From Thermosporothrix hazakensis (lineage in GTDB: Bacteria > Chloroflexota > Ktedonobacteria > Ktedonobacterales > Ktedonobacteraceae), in contig NZ_QKUF01000001.1 in assembly GCF_003253565.1 (NCBI RefSeq), positions 1,011,867 through 1,075,866 of the forward strand: a stretch of 64,000 bases of DNA. Direction: 5' to 3'. Every line of letters starts with the position of its first letter. Position 1 is the first letter of the stretch. The notes beneath the pieces were generated by a model. The model searched no databases, was not told where the DNA came from, and saw nothing but the letters and a program-made list of their open reading frames with translations. Made by a program: the position numbers and the translations under genes. Of this stretch, positions 48,001 to 56,454 are shown piece by piece.

Positions 48001-48673
48001 TTTCTGCGTTCAGCCGCATGCGCATTTCTAGTTGATTTGCCTGCTGCCGGTAGAGGATCAGTCGCGCAATGGCTTCGGGCAGACTGGTACACAGAGAGGC
48101 AACTTCCTCTTCCGCACTCACAAATTCGCCCGTTGGGTTGACCAGAAAGAGGATCGAAAGCGCTTGCGCGTCACGTTTGGAAAATTTATGAGCTCGATTC
48201 ACTCGATCCTGTAACCCGGGCCGATAGGAGCGATCACGCACCGCTTGCGGAAGACGAGCAACGCTCACCGTCTGACACAGATATTTCCCCGGTCGGGGGC
48301 TCTGTGTTGAGTCAAACATGATCTCCCACGGAATATCAGGGGTGTTTGTCGTAAGCAGGAGAGCACCGTTTAGTGAGCGCAATGCATCATGCAAAACAGG
48401 AGGTATAAGCGTATCAAAGAGGAAGCGACCAAGCGCCATGTGCGTATCACTGACGGCAGCCGTCCTGGCCGTTTGTCTCTTTCCATCCAGTGTCCCGACA
48501 GAGCGGGTCGCTTGTGCCATTGCTTGCAGCATCCGACGAAGACGGTCATTCTGCTCCGGGCTCAGCTCTACGCTCAGTTCCTGTCCCGCAAGCACCTGAC
48601 CATCGGGAAGATCAAGACGAAACTGGTATTTTGCATCGGTTCGGTTGATATTTAAAATGGCTGGCTGTTCCAT
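45017..48673 (-). CDS. Pseudo-CHAT domain fused to a two-ring Clp (ClpC/ClpA-type) unfoldase
   Basis: 1218 residues. Residues 60-380 look like a CHAT caspase-like domain: VHYAGP (230-235), SPLVFLSFYEDE (269-280), and the family ending AGAGAVVVPRWPAN, ALFYQDIADGVTLGDALRRAR, WMTFVLYGDP. The usual GHG and SAC catalytic motifs read GPL and SFY, so the His and Cys are missing. A double Clp N domain follows (405-550), then AAA1 (Walker A GDSGVGKT 635-642, Walker B ILFIDE 701-706) and AAA2 (GPTGVGKT 930-937, VVLLDE 998-1003), with pore loops KYRG and GYVGY. The middle domain is very short, and GGF (1056-1058) occupies the place of the ClpP-binding loop. The ATG at 48673 is preferred over a GTG at 48718. 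It probably unfolds or remodels proteins recognised by the CHAT part. Confidence 0.85.
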   Translation of the reverse strand: MEQPAILNINRTDAKYQFRLDLPDGQVLAGQELSVELSPEQNDRLRRMLQAMAQATRSVGTLDGKRQTARTAAVSDTHMALGRFLFDTLIPPVLHDALRSLNGALLLTTNTPDIPWEIMFDSTQSPRPGKYLCQTVSVARLPQAVRDRSYRPGLQDRVNRAHKFSKRDAQALSILFLVNPTGEFVSAEEEVASLCTSLPEAIARLILYRQQANQLEMRMRLNAENPLIVHYAGPLPSFMGLKPVLPLAGNSRLDASAVEQLFLALPRSPLVFLSFYEDERILRSTGSAAAQLERDEIVEQLAATLLQAGAGAVVVPRWPANPLRMRECMALFYQDIADGVTLGDALRRARSYMAQHYTDDTAWMTFVLYGDPTQRLVTGSLAGKERPVEPQFDDLDDSQLMPPFFASSHTPDRRFLKAVLELALTEARRMHKDYLGTPHLFIALTKLDGGCTQDALRTLGFSPKQVRDVIRLALGSGKASIDTPILPTRRCKEILQTAERNAASAGSSLVDERAIAQAVLSEGDGVTHELLTKLGINPSQLMELISQSNAHALLELVPSASAGGPEIGADDLPGVLAPEGAPKGGNSVLERLGRDLTRQASQEQLTPLIGREKEMRLLMQTLMLKDRNNPILIGDSGVGKTTIVYGLAQRIIEGKVPPELKGKRLIELSASSLVAGTKYRGEFEERLLKVLEEAEGSGNIILFIDEMHLLIGTGRAADGSIDAAGILKPALAGGRLRCIGATTPQEYRLIEKDAAMERRLRPILVEEPSPDEALAILKGMRSLYEEHHHATITDDALQAAVNLSVQYLPNLRLPDKACSVLDEACSQARISWMEHAEEAEQEEEQENVDNRPTPVITPPLIAEVISHRTGIPVRAPGREERDRLLGLETRLKARVIGQEEAVKRVSQAIQVARAGLKPRNRPVGVFLFVGPTGVGKTELARALAAELFGSDDYLIRVDMSEYMEKHAVSRMIGAPPGYVGYDQEGQLTGKLRRRPHCVVLLDELEKAHPEVFDLFLQVFDAGRLTDAQGHTVDAQHAIWIMTSNLGTEMLGRSVPGGFRAYTRENEKQMQREQIMERVRQAFRPEFLNRIDDIVQFYPLDRDQAHTITRLQLHELAGRLLEQGMTLNVEDSAVDLLCKEGFSTTQGARPLRRVIERMLTVPLSLRILLADVPQHCEVRVSAVNGKLNIDLRDTSTIMSSPEHTPSVPDEIPLDAELTS

Positions 48674-48701
48674 GAATACTTCTCTTCCACAATCTTCCCG
48701 T

Positions 48702-48752
48702 GAATTACGATAACGCACGATCGGTACATTCTGCTACGAATTGTGATAACGC
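48702..48752 (-). repeat. Direct repeat pair upstream of the CHAT-Clp gene
   Basis: GAATTACGATAACGC (48702-48716) and GAATTGTGATAACGC (48738-48752) differ at two of 15 positions and start 36 bases apart. They lie 30-80 bases before the start codon, where a regulator could bind. They are not CIRCE or CtsR boxes. Confidence 0.5.
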
Positions 48753-49338
48753 TGTTTCTCTCATTTCTGCGTTGACAGCGCGCCCCATCCTTACCATTGT
48801 ACCCGCCACAACCTCCGGCGGCAATCACTACGAGCAGATGCCCTCTCTCCAGGCCCCACCGCCACTTTATCGGCCCATACAGACCAATAAGAGCCGCGAC
48901 CGAGACCATTTCCTACACAGTACAACAAAGCAGTTCCTGATCTATAGCTCGACTATAGACAGCTTCCACAGCAATGTATCGGGTGAACTACCTACCCGCT
49001 TTCCCCTTCACCTGAACGGCCTCGGGGACTTCTTTTGCACAACGTAGTATACGCTGTTCGGAATACCACACGGTACAGAATCTGGCTCCCCTCTGTTCTA
49101 CCACCATTTCCCCTGTTTGCTGATGTCGGGTCGCAGTCTGCTCTACATTATCAAACGCACAGCTATTTGTACAGTATAAGATAGCATATAAGTTCCATAG
49201 AGGCAATAGGAAAATTGCCTCTTCGTACTATTGACAGATTCATTAGTATGTTTAAAGATTGGAAATGTACAATAGTGAGAAACTTGTGTAACACTTTCTT
49301 TTTTAGGCGAAAAAGGGAAGATTTTCCGCCTGTTTTGT
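48753..49338. other. Intergenic region between CHAT-Clp and the DUF4012 gene
   Basis: No convincing gene. Two hairpins are visible: AGAGGCAAT/ATTGCCTCT (49199-49222) and an AT-rich stem GGCG/CGCC at 49306-49330, the latter just past the DUF4012 stop and possibly its weak terminator. Confidence 0.4.
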
Positions 49339-52236
49339 CTATACAGCGACTGCTGGCTTCTCAGGGCAGCTCGCAGCATTCTCGTGCTGTCCTTCATCCA
49401 GCTTGAAAAGCATATCTTGAGTCATCACACCATTATAGTATAATCCATCGCGTGGCATTGTTGCACATCCGCTCTCCGCTTTTTGCAGGGTTAGATCCAG
49501 CTCCGGAAATGTACCCGCCTGACGCTGCACCAGTAGATCGTATACTCCAGCCTGCTGGCCCTTCTGGGGCGGCACATACCACGCTATAGTAGCAAGCATG
49601 GTGCAGTTCTTCGGCACTACCAGATAGCCGCCAAACATAGCCCGCCCGGCAATATCGCTCTTGAAATTATTCGGTGGCCCGATCTTGTTCAGCGGGTGCC
49701 ATTGCCTGTAATAGGGATCTCCAATCATCGGCGCAGAGGCTCCCGCCTCGTACTGATCAGTTGGGCAAATGAGTTCCTGACCCGGATAGATTCCCTGCGC
49801 CGGACAATGACCAAGCGTTCCCCCGCATAAGGGTTCTCCGGTATCAAAGCCATTGCCCCAGAGGAACTTTGCATCGGGCGGCACATAGAGACGAATATAG
49901 TCACGATAGGTATCCAGGCCATAGACTGAACCCAACTGGTTATAGGCCAGTCTGATCTGTAACATATGGGTCGCCCCTCCCTGTGCATCCAGGGTGACCG
50001 TATCTTTCATCAGCGTACGCACATACTGCGAGGCTTTGCTTGCGCTTACGTTGGTCTGGACCAGGTAAAAGGCATCATGGTCCGTCGAGCGATCAATCTC
50101 CGCGGCATAGCCATAACGGCTAAGCAACTGCTGAGCCTGCTCATTGGCGAAATAGATCTGCAAATCCTTTGTCTTCAAATTCTGTAGACCCATCACTCCG
50201 AGCACCAGCAATTCATCAAAGGATGCGTTGCGAATACGCGCCATCAATGCCTGCGCAACCAGACTGGTAAAGACCTTGCGAGCCTCCTCATTGTTCTCAA
50301 TATGCTCGATTGTTTTGATTTTCAGGATGCCCGCGTTATCGAGCTGATAATAATGCAGGCGATCCTCAAGATTCTCAGCAGTCACAGTTTCGTTGTACTT
50401 CGGGATGGAAAGCGGCCCAATCACCTGTAACATGTGCTCGATCAGAAATGGCGTAAACATAATCACGCCATCCACATTCTTCTTCAGTTCATCCTTATAT
50501 GCCTGCATAATAATCTTTGCGGATGCAGGAAAATCGGCTGACAGGTTCGCATCCCGCAGCCCCCAGTTAGCAAACGGCCACCATGAGCGGTATTCTTTCG
50601 GTGCATCCTGCTCGCTATTCGGGCTACCAGGCGCATACTCGATCAAGGCCACATTGGTTAACGAGAATGGAGCCACGCGTCCGCCATTGATCTTCAATTC
50701 TCCAAACTGGCCGGTAAAGCCTCCGGTCGCCCGCAATTCGCCCCGATCCATAGTCTGCACCAGAAAGGTGCGCGGCGTATCCACACCCAGAAGCCAGCCA
50801 GCAACCCCCATCATATTCTCAAGCAATCCGAGCGTCTCTCGCACCTGTGGCAACAGCAGCACATACTGTTGAAGCTGATTCCGCTGCGCAGTATCCAGCG
50901 GCAAGGCATCCAGTGAAAGCAGCCTGGCCTGTTGCTCGATCTTGTCCAGACGCGGCATCACCTGTTGAAGCGTCTGTTGCAGGAGCTGCAAGTCTGTCGA
51001 GGTAACCAGCGGCTTTTGCTCATTGGCAAGCAAGGGCCCCCGAAAACGAGGAGCAAGCTGTATCCCCGCATCCAGCGCTATCTGAGCGATATCAGTTAAC
51101 TCAATCCCGATCTGGCTTGCAGCCTTTGCCGAGGTAATCTGTGGCTCAAACTGAGGCAACCACTGCGAAATATGGTGAATCACGGCTGAATCATTCAGCA
51201 ACCCCTTGAGCGCTTCAAACTCCGCCTTCGCTGCCAATACTTCCTCTTTTGCATCTTTCAATGTACTGGCATCAAGCATGCTGCTCGGGCTTTTGCGGAT
51301 CATCGATTGCCCATCTGTAGACCCGGAACCAGCAAGCAGCGTCTTCATATTCAGAAGGTGCTGCACCCCATTCTCAGCATGTGTGCGCAGTGAGGTATAT
51401 GTCACCCAGGCATTTACACCATAGATCACGCCAGCGCAGAGCGGAGCCAGCAGGCAGAATACCAGCGCCAGACGCACCCCAATAGAGAGCCGGCGGCTTA
51501 ACGGCAGCTTGCGCTGTACAATAGGAGCTTTGGGCCCAGGAACAAGTTCTGCTTCCTCTGGCTTTGTTTCAGGCATCTCCGCTTGCTCGTCCACAACTGC
51601 AACAGCCGGAACAGCAGCAGCATCTTGCACTTTCCCTTCCCGGGTTTGCACAGTCTCGGGAAGCGCAACCTCTTTCTTCTCCTCTTCTCCTGAGGATTCC
51701 GGCTCTTCCTCTTTCGGCTGTTCTTCCTTCTCTTCCGAGACATACAAAGGCTCCGGCTGCTCTTCTGCCTGTTCCATGACCTCAGGTATAGCTTCTCCCT
51801 CTTTCGGCTGCTCCTCTGCCTCTTTCAGGAGTTGCGTGGCCTCATAGGGTATGGCTTCCTCTTTCGGCTGCTCCTCTTCTGAGACATGCAAGGGCTCCGG
51901 AAGCGGTTCTGCCTCACCGTTCTCAACCTGGGAGGAAGGGGTAGCCTCTTCCGTGGAAAAAGGAGCTTCTGGTATTGAAGGAGGCACTTCGACCTGTTCC
52001 TTTTCGCACTGTGTGTCTCTGTCCATCAGCACCGCCGGTCTTTCTTTGACAGCAGCTCTTGCCTTCCCCTCGGAAACAGCCTCTTCTGTTCCCTCAGGTT
52101 GCGCTTCCTCAGGACGTTGCACACACGGAGTTCGCGATTTCTGTTCTCTCTGCACCTCAGATCCACGCATCTGCTTACGTGCATATTGCGAGGAATCTGA
52201 GTGACGTTTATTTCGCTTTTTTCGTTTTTTAGACAT
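49339..52236 (-). CDS. DUF4012 membrane protein with a long acidic N-terminal arm
   Basis: 965 residues. After a basic start (SKKRKKRNKRH), residues 20-235 are low complexity, rich in Glu, Pro and Gln, with repeated EEQPKEE units. One membrane helix lies near 255-280 (ALVFCLLAPLCAGVIYGVNAW). The outer part contains the DUF4012 domain with ELRATGGFTGQFGELKINGG near residue 500, followed by its usual C-terminal half with a few Cys. DUF4012 proteins occur in Gram-positive and Chloroflexota genomes, often near surface polysaccharide genes; their biochemistry is unknown. The domain is probably extracytoplasmic and the acidic arm cytoplasmic. The ribosome site is weak. Confidence 0.85.
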   Translation of the reverse strand: MSKKRKKRNKRHSDSSQYARKQMRGSEVQREQKSRTPCVQRPEEAQPEGTEEAVSEGKARAAVKERPAVLMDRDTQCEKEQVEVPPSIPEAPFSTEEATPSSQVENGEAEPLPEPLHVSEEEQPKEEAIPYEATQLLKEAEEQPKEGEAIPEVMEQAEEQPEPLYVSEEKEEQPKEEEPESSGEEEKKEVALPETVQTREGKVQDAAAVPAVAVVDEQAEMPETKPEEAELVPGPKAPIVQRKLPLSRRLSIGVRLALVFCLLAPLCAGVIYGVNAWVTYTSLRTHAENGVQHLLNMKTLLAGSGSTDGQSMIRKSPSSMLDASTLKDAKEEVLAAKAEFEALKGLLNDSAVIHHISQWLPQFEPQITSAKAASQIGIELTDIAQIALDAGIQLAPRFRGPLLANEQKPLVTSTDLQLLQQTLQQVMPRLDKIEQQARLLSLDALPLDTAQRNQLQQYVLLLPQVRETLGLLENMMGVAGWLLGVDTPRTFLVQTMDRGELRATGGFTGQFGELKINGGRVAPFSLTNVALIEYAPGSPNSEQDAPKEYRSWWPFANWGLRDANLSADFPASAKIIMQAYKDELKKNVDGVIMFTPFLIEHMLQVIGPLSIPKYNETVTAENLEDRLHYYQLDNAGILKIKTIEHIENNEEARKVFTSLVAQALMARIRNASFDELLVLGVMGLQNLKTKDLQIYFANEQAQQLLSRYGYAAEIDRSTDHDAFYLVQTNVSASKASQYVRTLMKDTVTLDAQGGATHMLQIRLAYNQLGSVYGLDTYRDYIRLYVPPDAKFLWGNGFDTGEPLCGGTLGHCPAQGIYPGQELICPTDQYEAGASAPMIGDPYYRQWHPLNKIGPPNNFKSDIAGRAMFGGYLVVPKNCTMLATIAWYVPPQKGQQAGVYDLLVQRQAGTFPELDLTLQKAESGCATMPRDGLYYNGVMTQDMLFKLDEGQHENAASCPEKPAVAV

Positions 52237-52561
52237 ACTTTTTCTATGATGTATTCAAGTAAGAGCGCATTGCTTCAAAGACCAGAAAAGCCATGTATCT
52301 CTTCTGCCCCGCAACTCCCACTCTATAGCTATAACGCATTCGCCGCTCGTATGTTACATCGGCGGGAATACGATAGCATGAAGGAAATAGAAGCGCAGAA
52401 TTATGCCGACAAACCCGGCTCCTCGTCATAGCTCGTCTGACCAAGCAAGGCGTATGCGCTATCATCATACACAGGCATTAAAATAATGCAAAGAAATATA
52501 GCGATTTTGTACTTCAGAACCAGAGAGACATTTCTTAGTCCCTTGACCTTCTCAACATCAG
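52237..52561. other. Intergenic region between the Y-polymerase and DUF4012 genes
   Basis: No gene seen. It should contain the DUF4012 promoter on the minus strand, but no confident -35/-10 pair was found. Confidence 0.35.
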
Positions 52562-52592
52562 AAAAAAAAGAGGAGCAGAAGATGCTGCTCCT
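52562..52592 (-). terminator. Rho-independent terminator of the Y-family gene
   Basis: On the minus strand AGGAGCAG (52592-52585) pairs with CTGCTCCT (52578-52571), followed shortly by eight T (52569-52562). It lies 18 bases past the stop codon. Confidence 0.93.
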
Positions 52593-52609
52593 TTTCATGA
52601 GGTGCTTCG

Positions 52610-54028
52610 TTATCGTCCTGATGACTGCAATTTTCGGGTCAAGCGACCACGAGAGCGAGCTGGTGGCGGGTAATATGAAGGGATTGTAGCGATAATATCA
52701 CCAATTCTGATCTGCACCTGCACATACCGATATGCTGGACGGTGATAGTGAGCAAAGAGCATCAAACTATGGTGGGCAATCACATCGGCGTCATCAGTAT
52801 GGCGGGCAAGAATCATCTGCCCTCCAATCGACTCATCCGCCTCGCTCACCGCCATTTCTTCACCACTTTCATCCAGCATGAGCTTTCGTGTCTCACGTCG
52901 TAGCAACCGGTGCGGCCAGAGAATCAGGGCGATTGATTGACCCTTTAAACGTTGCTCAAGGAGACGTTGACCGAGATAATCCGCCAGTTTCCGAATCGCA
53001 GCACAGGTCTCGTCAGCATCCGCGGCATGATGAAAGCGCACCCTGGCATTCTGGCTCAGCGGTGGAACATCCGGCACAACCAGGCTGGAATCTTCTCCCT
53101 GTGCGACCTTAAACAGCCAGCTTCCCAGGCGTCCCAGGCGACGGCGGAGCCCTTCTTCAGTCAAGGTTGCGACCTGAGAGAACTCGGTAATACCAAAATC
53201 GCGCAAATGGGCAACCATTTCAGCAACTGCAAACGAGTCTATCTGCTCACCTCGACCATCAGCCTCAGGCGGACGAGACAGTGTCCCCCCCCGTTCATCT
53301 CCATCGGTGCTCCCGGCACTATTGCCAGCAGCACGCACCTGTAAGAGCAACGACAGAGGCAAGGTCTGCACAAATGATGCCTCGCTCCCCGGAGGAATGT
53401 AAAGGACGCCCTGTCTCCCATCACGCCGGCTCATCAGCGCGGCCAGTTCAGCAATTGCCTTACCGCTGGCAACACCGATCTGTGCGGTCAGTTCCATCTC
53501 GGCGATCTCAGCACAGAGACGTTCCGCAAGCGCCACAGGCGAGTCAAAAGGAAGTTCGCACCCGCGCAGATCAATATAGGCATCAGCCAGAGGTAGTGAC
53601 TCGATAATCCGGGAATAGGCTCTATAGCGCTCCCGCAGCTTCTGTAAGATCGGCTGGTAGCGTTCATGAGCTGCGGGCATAAAGCGTGTGCGTGGCGCGA
53701 TTCGATGCGCTCTCCGTAGTGGCATACCCGGAGTAATGCCCTGGCGTATTGCAGCAGGCGAAGCGTCAATCACACGCCCCGGCTCATTCGGACGTCCATT
53801 CCCGGTACCAATCACAAAGCTGGTGCCCTTCAATGAGGGGTCAAAGTGCTCTTCCAGCGTACAGTAGAGATGGTGGATTCGCACATGCATAATACCCTGA
53901 CGTAAACGGGCGCGTTCGGCCGCTTTCGCTGCCTGTTCCAGATCAGCGGAAGAAATAGTCTGCCCCTCAGATACCAGATGTTCAGTCTGAATATCTCCAT
54001 CTAATGGAGTATGAAAAGGTTGCTGCAT
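52610..54028 (-). CDS. Y-family DNA polymerase homologue without the catalytic acidic residues (ImuB-like)
   Basis: 472 residues. The order of Y-family motifs is clear: IMHVRIHHLYCTLEEHFDPSLKG, then VIDASPAAIRQGITPGMPLRRA, then ESLPLADAYIDLRG, then IGVASGKAIAELAA in the palm and a helix-hairpin part (LRDFGITEFSQVATL), with a little-finger-like C-terminus. The metal-binding residues of DinB are changed: the Asp of HVDMD is Arg 50, and the Asp-Glu of IDEAY is Ala 148-Asp 149. ImuB proteins of mutasomes are similarly inactive and act as adaptors for DnaE2. No imuA or dnaE2 lies beside it. An N-terminal extension of 45 residues is unusual. The terminator at 52562-52592 follows. Confidence 0.8.
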   Translation of the reverse strand: MQQPFHTPLDGDIQTEHLVSEGQTISSADLEQAAKAAERARLRQGIMHVRIHHLYCTLEEHFDPSLKGTSFVIGTGNGRPNEPGRVIDASPAAIRQGITPGMPLRRAHRIAPRTRFMPAAHERYQPILQKLRERYRAYSRIIESLPLADAYIDLRGCELPFDSPVALAERLCAEIAEMELTAQIGVASGKAIAELAALMSRRDGRQGVLYIPPGSEASFVQTLPLSLLLQVRAAGNSAGSTDGDERGGTLSRPPEADGRGEQIDSFAVAEMVAHLRDFGITEFSQVATLTEEGLRRRLGRLGSWLFKVAQGEDSSLVVPDVPPLSQNARVRFHHAADADETCAAIRKLADYLGQRLLEQRLKGQSIALILWPHRLLRRETRKLMLDESGEEMAVSEADESIGGQMILARHTDDADVIAHHSLMLFAHYHRPAYRYVQVQIRIGDIIATIPSYYPPPARSRGRLTRKLQSSGR

Positions 54029-54446
54029 AGTTTCGTTTTCTTGCTTCTGCTATTGCTGCTTTTTATACTGTACGCCAGAAAAGCGCACAGAGAAATGATC
54101 TTCCAAACAAGAGGGCTGATAAGCATCTGACAGCTCAAACGCCATTGTATTACATCGCCACGCAAAGCGGCAGACAGATAGGAACGTTGTCCATCTCGCG
54201 CAGAATAAAGCCCTCCTTTCTCCCCACACAATACATAAACGATTGCAACAATGCTTTCGGTTTTACAGGCCATCAAAACAGAGCGCAACAGATACAGCAC
54301 TTCTATTTTCATACGCTCTGAGAGGTGTGTCAAGAAACATTCAGAAAGCCGCATATGCGAAAAGAATCACAGTATTTACAACTTCTCAATACAGTTCACG
54401 TACTAGATGTTAGAGTATTTCTGCCTATCAGAGAAGGGGAAAGAAT
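54029..54446. other. Divergent intergenic region without a gene
   Basis: About 420 bases between the Y-family gene (minus) and the Clp-N gene (plus). It must hold both promoters, but no confident match was found. No small gene with a ribosome site is seen. Confidence 0.35.
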
Positions 54447-55403
54447 ATGGATCGTGACCGCTTTGACAAATTTACAGAACAAGCTCGCAAAGTGCTTTCC
54501 TATGCGCAAGAAGAGGCATAGAAGTTCTCACACAATTACATTGGCACCGAACATCTCCTGCTCGGTCTGCTACGTAATCCAGAGAACGTAGCAACAAAAG
54601 TACTCCTCGCTCGTGGTATCGCTCTTGAGAAGATTCGGCATGAAATCGAATTCATTATCGGACGCGGTGATCGTATTGTGCTTGGTGCGATCGGCCTGAC
54701 ACCACGCGCCAAAAAGGTCATAGAACTGGCCGTCGATGAAGCCCGGCGGATGAATCACCGTTATATCGGCACCGAACACCTCCTGCTCGCCCTGATGCGT
54801 GAGGGCGAAGGCATCGCAGGCGGCGTGTTGAAAAGCCAGGGCCTCTCTCTGGAAGACCTGCGTACCACAACAATACAGCTAGTTGGATCATCCTCAACGC
54901 TGCATGCCAGAGAAGAAACCATCAGGCAGCAGATCTTCAGCTCAGGAGTGACGTTCACGATCTTTCCACAGGATATCCCCTATGGGCAACTGAGTCCACT
55001 TTCTATCTCAGCACTCACGTTCGCAGGTGGCGAACTTGCCCGCTTAAAGCAATTGCTCCTCACCCCTGAATTATTGCTGCTTGGTCTGCTTCACGAGGGC
55101 AGTTCACCAGCAGCGCAGGCGCTTCAGAAGCAAGGAGTCACCATCGACAAGGCTCGCTCGATTATTGAACAAAAGGAACCGGAACAGGAGCCAGATAGCA
55201 CCCATCCCGGCATCTCTGTTCTGCTCTCAGCGTATCTGCTCATTGCGCATAAAGAGGCTCAAACCCGAGACGAAGAGCTTATCAGTCCTGAACACCTCCT
55301 GCTGGCAATGTTGCGTGATGAGCAGGGCCCTCTGGAAAACATTTTGACGGCGCTTGGCACTACCCGCACCAAAGTGAGGGAAACGCTCATACCGCTGCTC
55401 TAG
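54447..55403 (+). pseudogene. Double Clp-N domain protein interrupted by an in-frame amber codon
   Basis: The frame from the ATG at 54447 (AGAAGGGG upstream) to the TAG at 55401-55403 is 319 codons and is open except for one TAG at 54519-54521, codon 25. On both sides the protein matches ClpC N-domains: FTEQARKVLSYAQEEA, amber, KFSHNYIGTEHLLLGLLRNPE, then TPRAKKVIELAVDEARRMNHRYIGTEHLLLALM. Two weaker Clp repeats follow. There is no AAA+ module, so the complete product would be an adaptor-like Clp-N protein. One C-to-T change from CAG would explain the stop. It may be a recent pseudogene, be read through or suppressed, or reinitiate at an internal start such as the GTG at 54678. Confidence 0.75.
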
Positions 55404-55499
55404 ATCAGCATGCTTATACCTGACAATTCAGCAGGTCCGGTACAATGGAGAATAAGAGTTGTTGTGTTTTTGTGGATGAGGGAGAGAAGGGAAAAAGAC

Positions 55500-56327
55500 G
55501 TGAATCACAACAGCACCCCTGAGAGCGCCATCACAGAACGGCGGCTCCAACCCGGTAGCGGATCTGAACAGCGCTGGTTAGCAACCATGCTCAGGCGGCT
55601 TGAGATACACTGCGAACAGCGTGTCTTTGCCGCCGATATCCAGCTTTTCAAGGTCAGCCTGCATCATATTTTTCTCAGTACCTCGAAACTCTATCAGGAC
55701 ATCCTGCCCAGAGTCACGACCACCATTCAGAGTATGCACCTGCCCGTGCGAGGAAGCGAAGAGCTCAAACGCAAACGCAAAATATGGAGTAACCTGCTGG
55801 TGGGTCAACGCCAGCTTGAACGCCTTGCCACACTCTTTCAGCTCCTCAATAGCGCAATCAACGGGATGATTGACTCGCTGGATGCCACCGCCGACACCTC
55901 ACACGTCAGAGAAGAACAGGGGATCAGCCCCGGCTCTGAACGCTTCCAATCGCCCCCAGAAAGCCGCTGGCAGCCCGAAATTCAAGAGCAATGGCGTCGA
56001 GCCTTCGCCATCGTCAGTACCCACATTAAGAGCTGGAAAAGCTACCGTGGTACCCTGAGCACCTATGCCTTCCACCTTCAATCAATGCCTCCCGGTTTGG
56101 ATCGTCTGGACAGCCTTTTTCGTGAACTTCTTGAGAGCACCTGTGCGATCTATGGCGATATTCTGGCAGACTTTCAGGCAGTACTCGCGGAAGACGACGA
56201 GATGGTGATGACTCTTTTACTTGATATGATGCAGAAAGCAGATCAAGCCATTTTTACCATAGATGCATTGATGGAACCGTTACAGGCACTGATAGCGCAT
56301 CACGCATTGAAACAAGAAATGAATTGA
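55500..56327 (+). CDS. Helical protein of unknown function
   Basis: 275 residues from a GTG at 55500, preceded by GAAGGG; an ATG at 55476 is also possible. The sequence is soluble and mostly helical, with no Cys-rich or catalytic motif recognised. A Pro/Ser-rich link near residues 140-170 separates two helical halves. It starts about 100 bases after the Clp-N frame on the same strand and precedes the GGDEF/MshEN-like gene, so the three may be cotranscribed. Confidence 0.6.
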   Translation: MNHNSTPESAITERRLQPGSGSEQRWLATMLRRLEIHCEQRVFAADIQLFKVSLHHIFLSTSKLYQDILPRVTTTIQSMHLPVRGSEELKRKRKIWSNLLVGQRQLERLATLFQLLNSAINGMIDSLDATADTSHVREEQGISPGSERFQSPPESRWQPEIQEQWRRAFAIVSTHIKSWKSYRGTLSTYAFHLQSMPPGLDRLDSLFRELLESTCAIYGDILADFQAVLAEDDEMVMTLLLDMMQKADQAIFTIDALMEPLQALIAHHALKQEMN

Positions 56328-56454
56328 TCTTAACCATAAATTACAAGACTTAACAGGACTGCAACCGGGTCAAGACTCGAATTCCAGTGTGTTGCGCTAT
56401 ACTTTCCACAACATCTCAAGGATACAACTTTTTCGATATACAAGGAGACGAGTT

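Noticed and set aside
48753..48909. Minus-strand hydrophobic frame upstream of CHAT-Clp
   Set aside because: Short, without a ribosome site, and it overlaps the direct repeats and probable promoter region.
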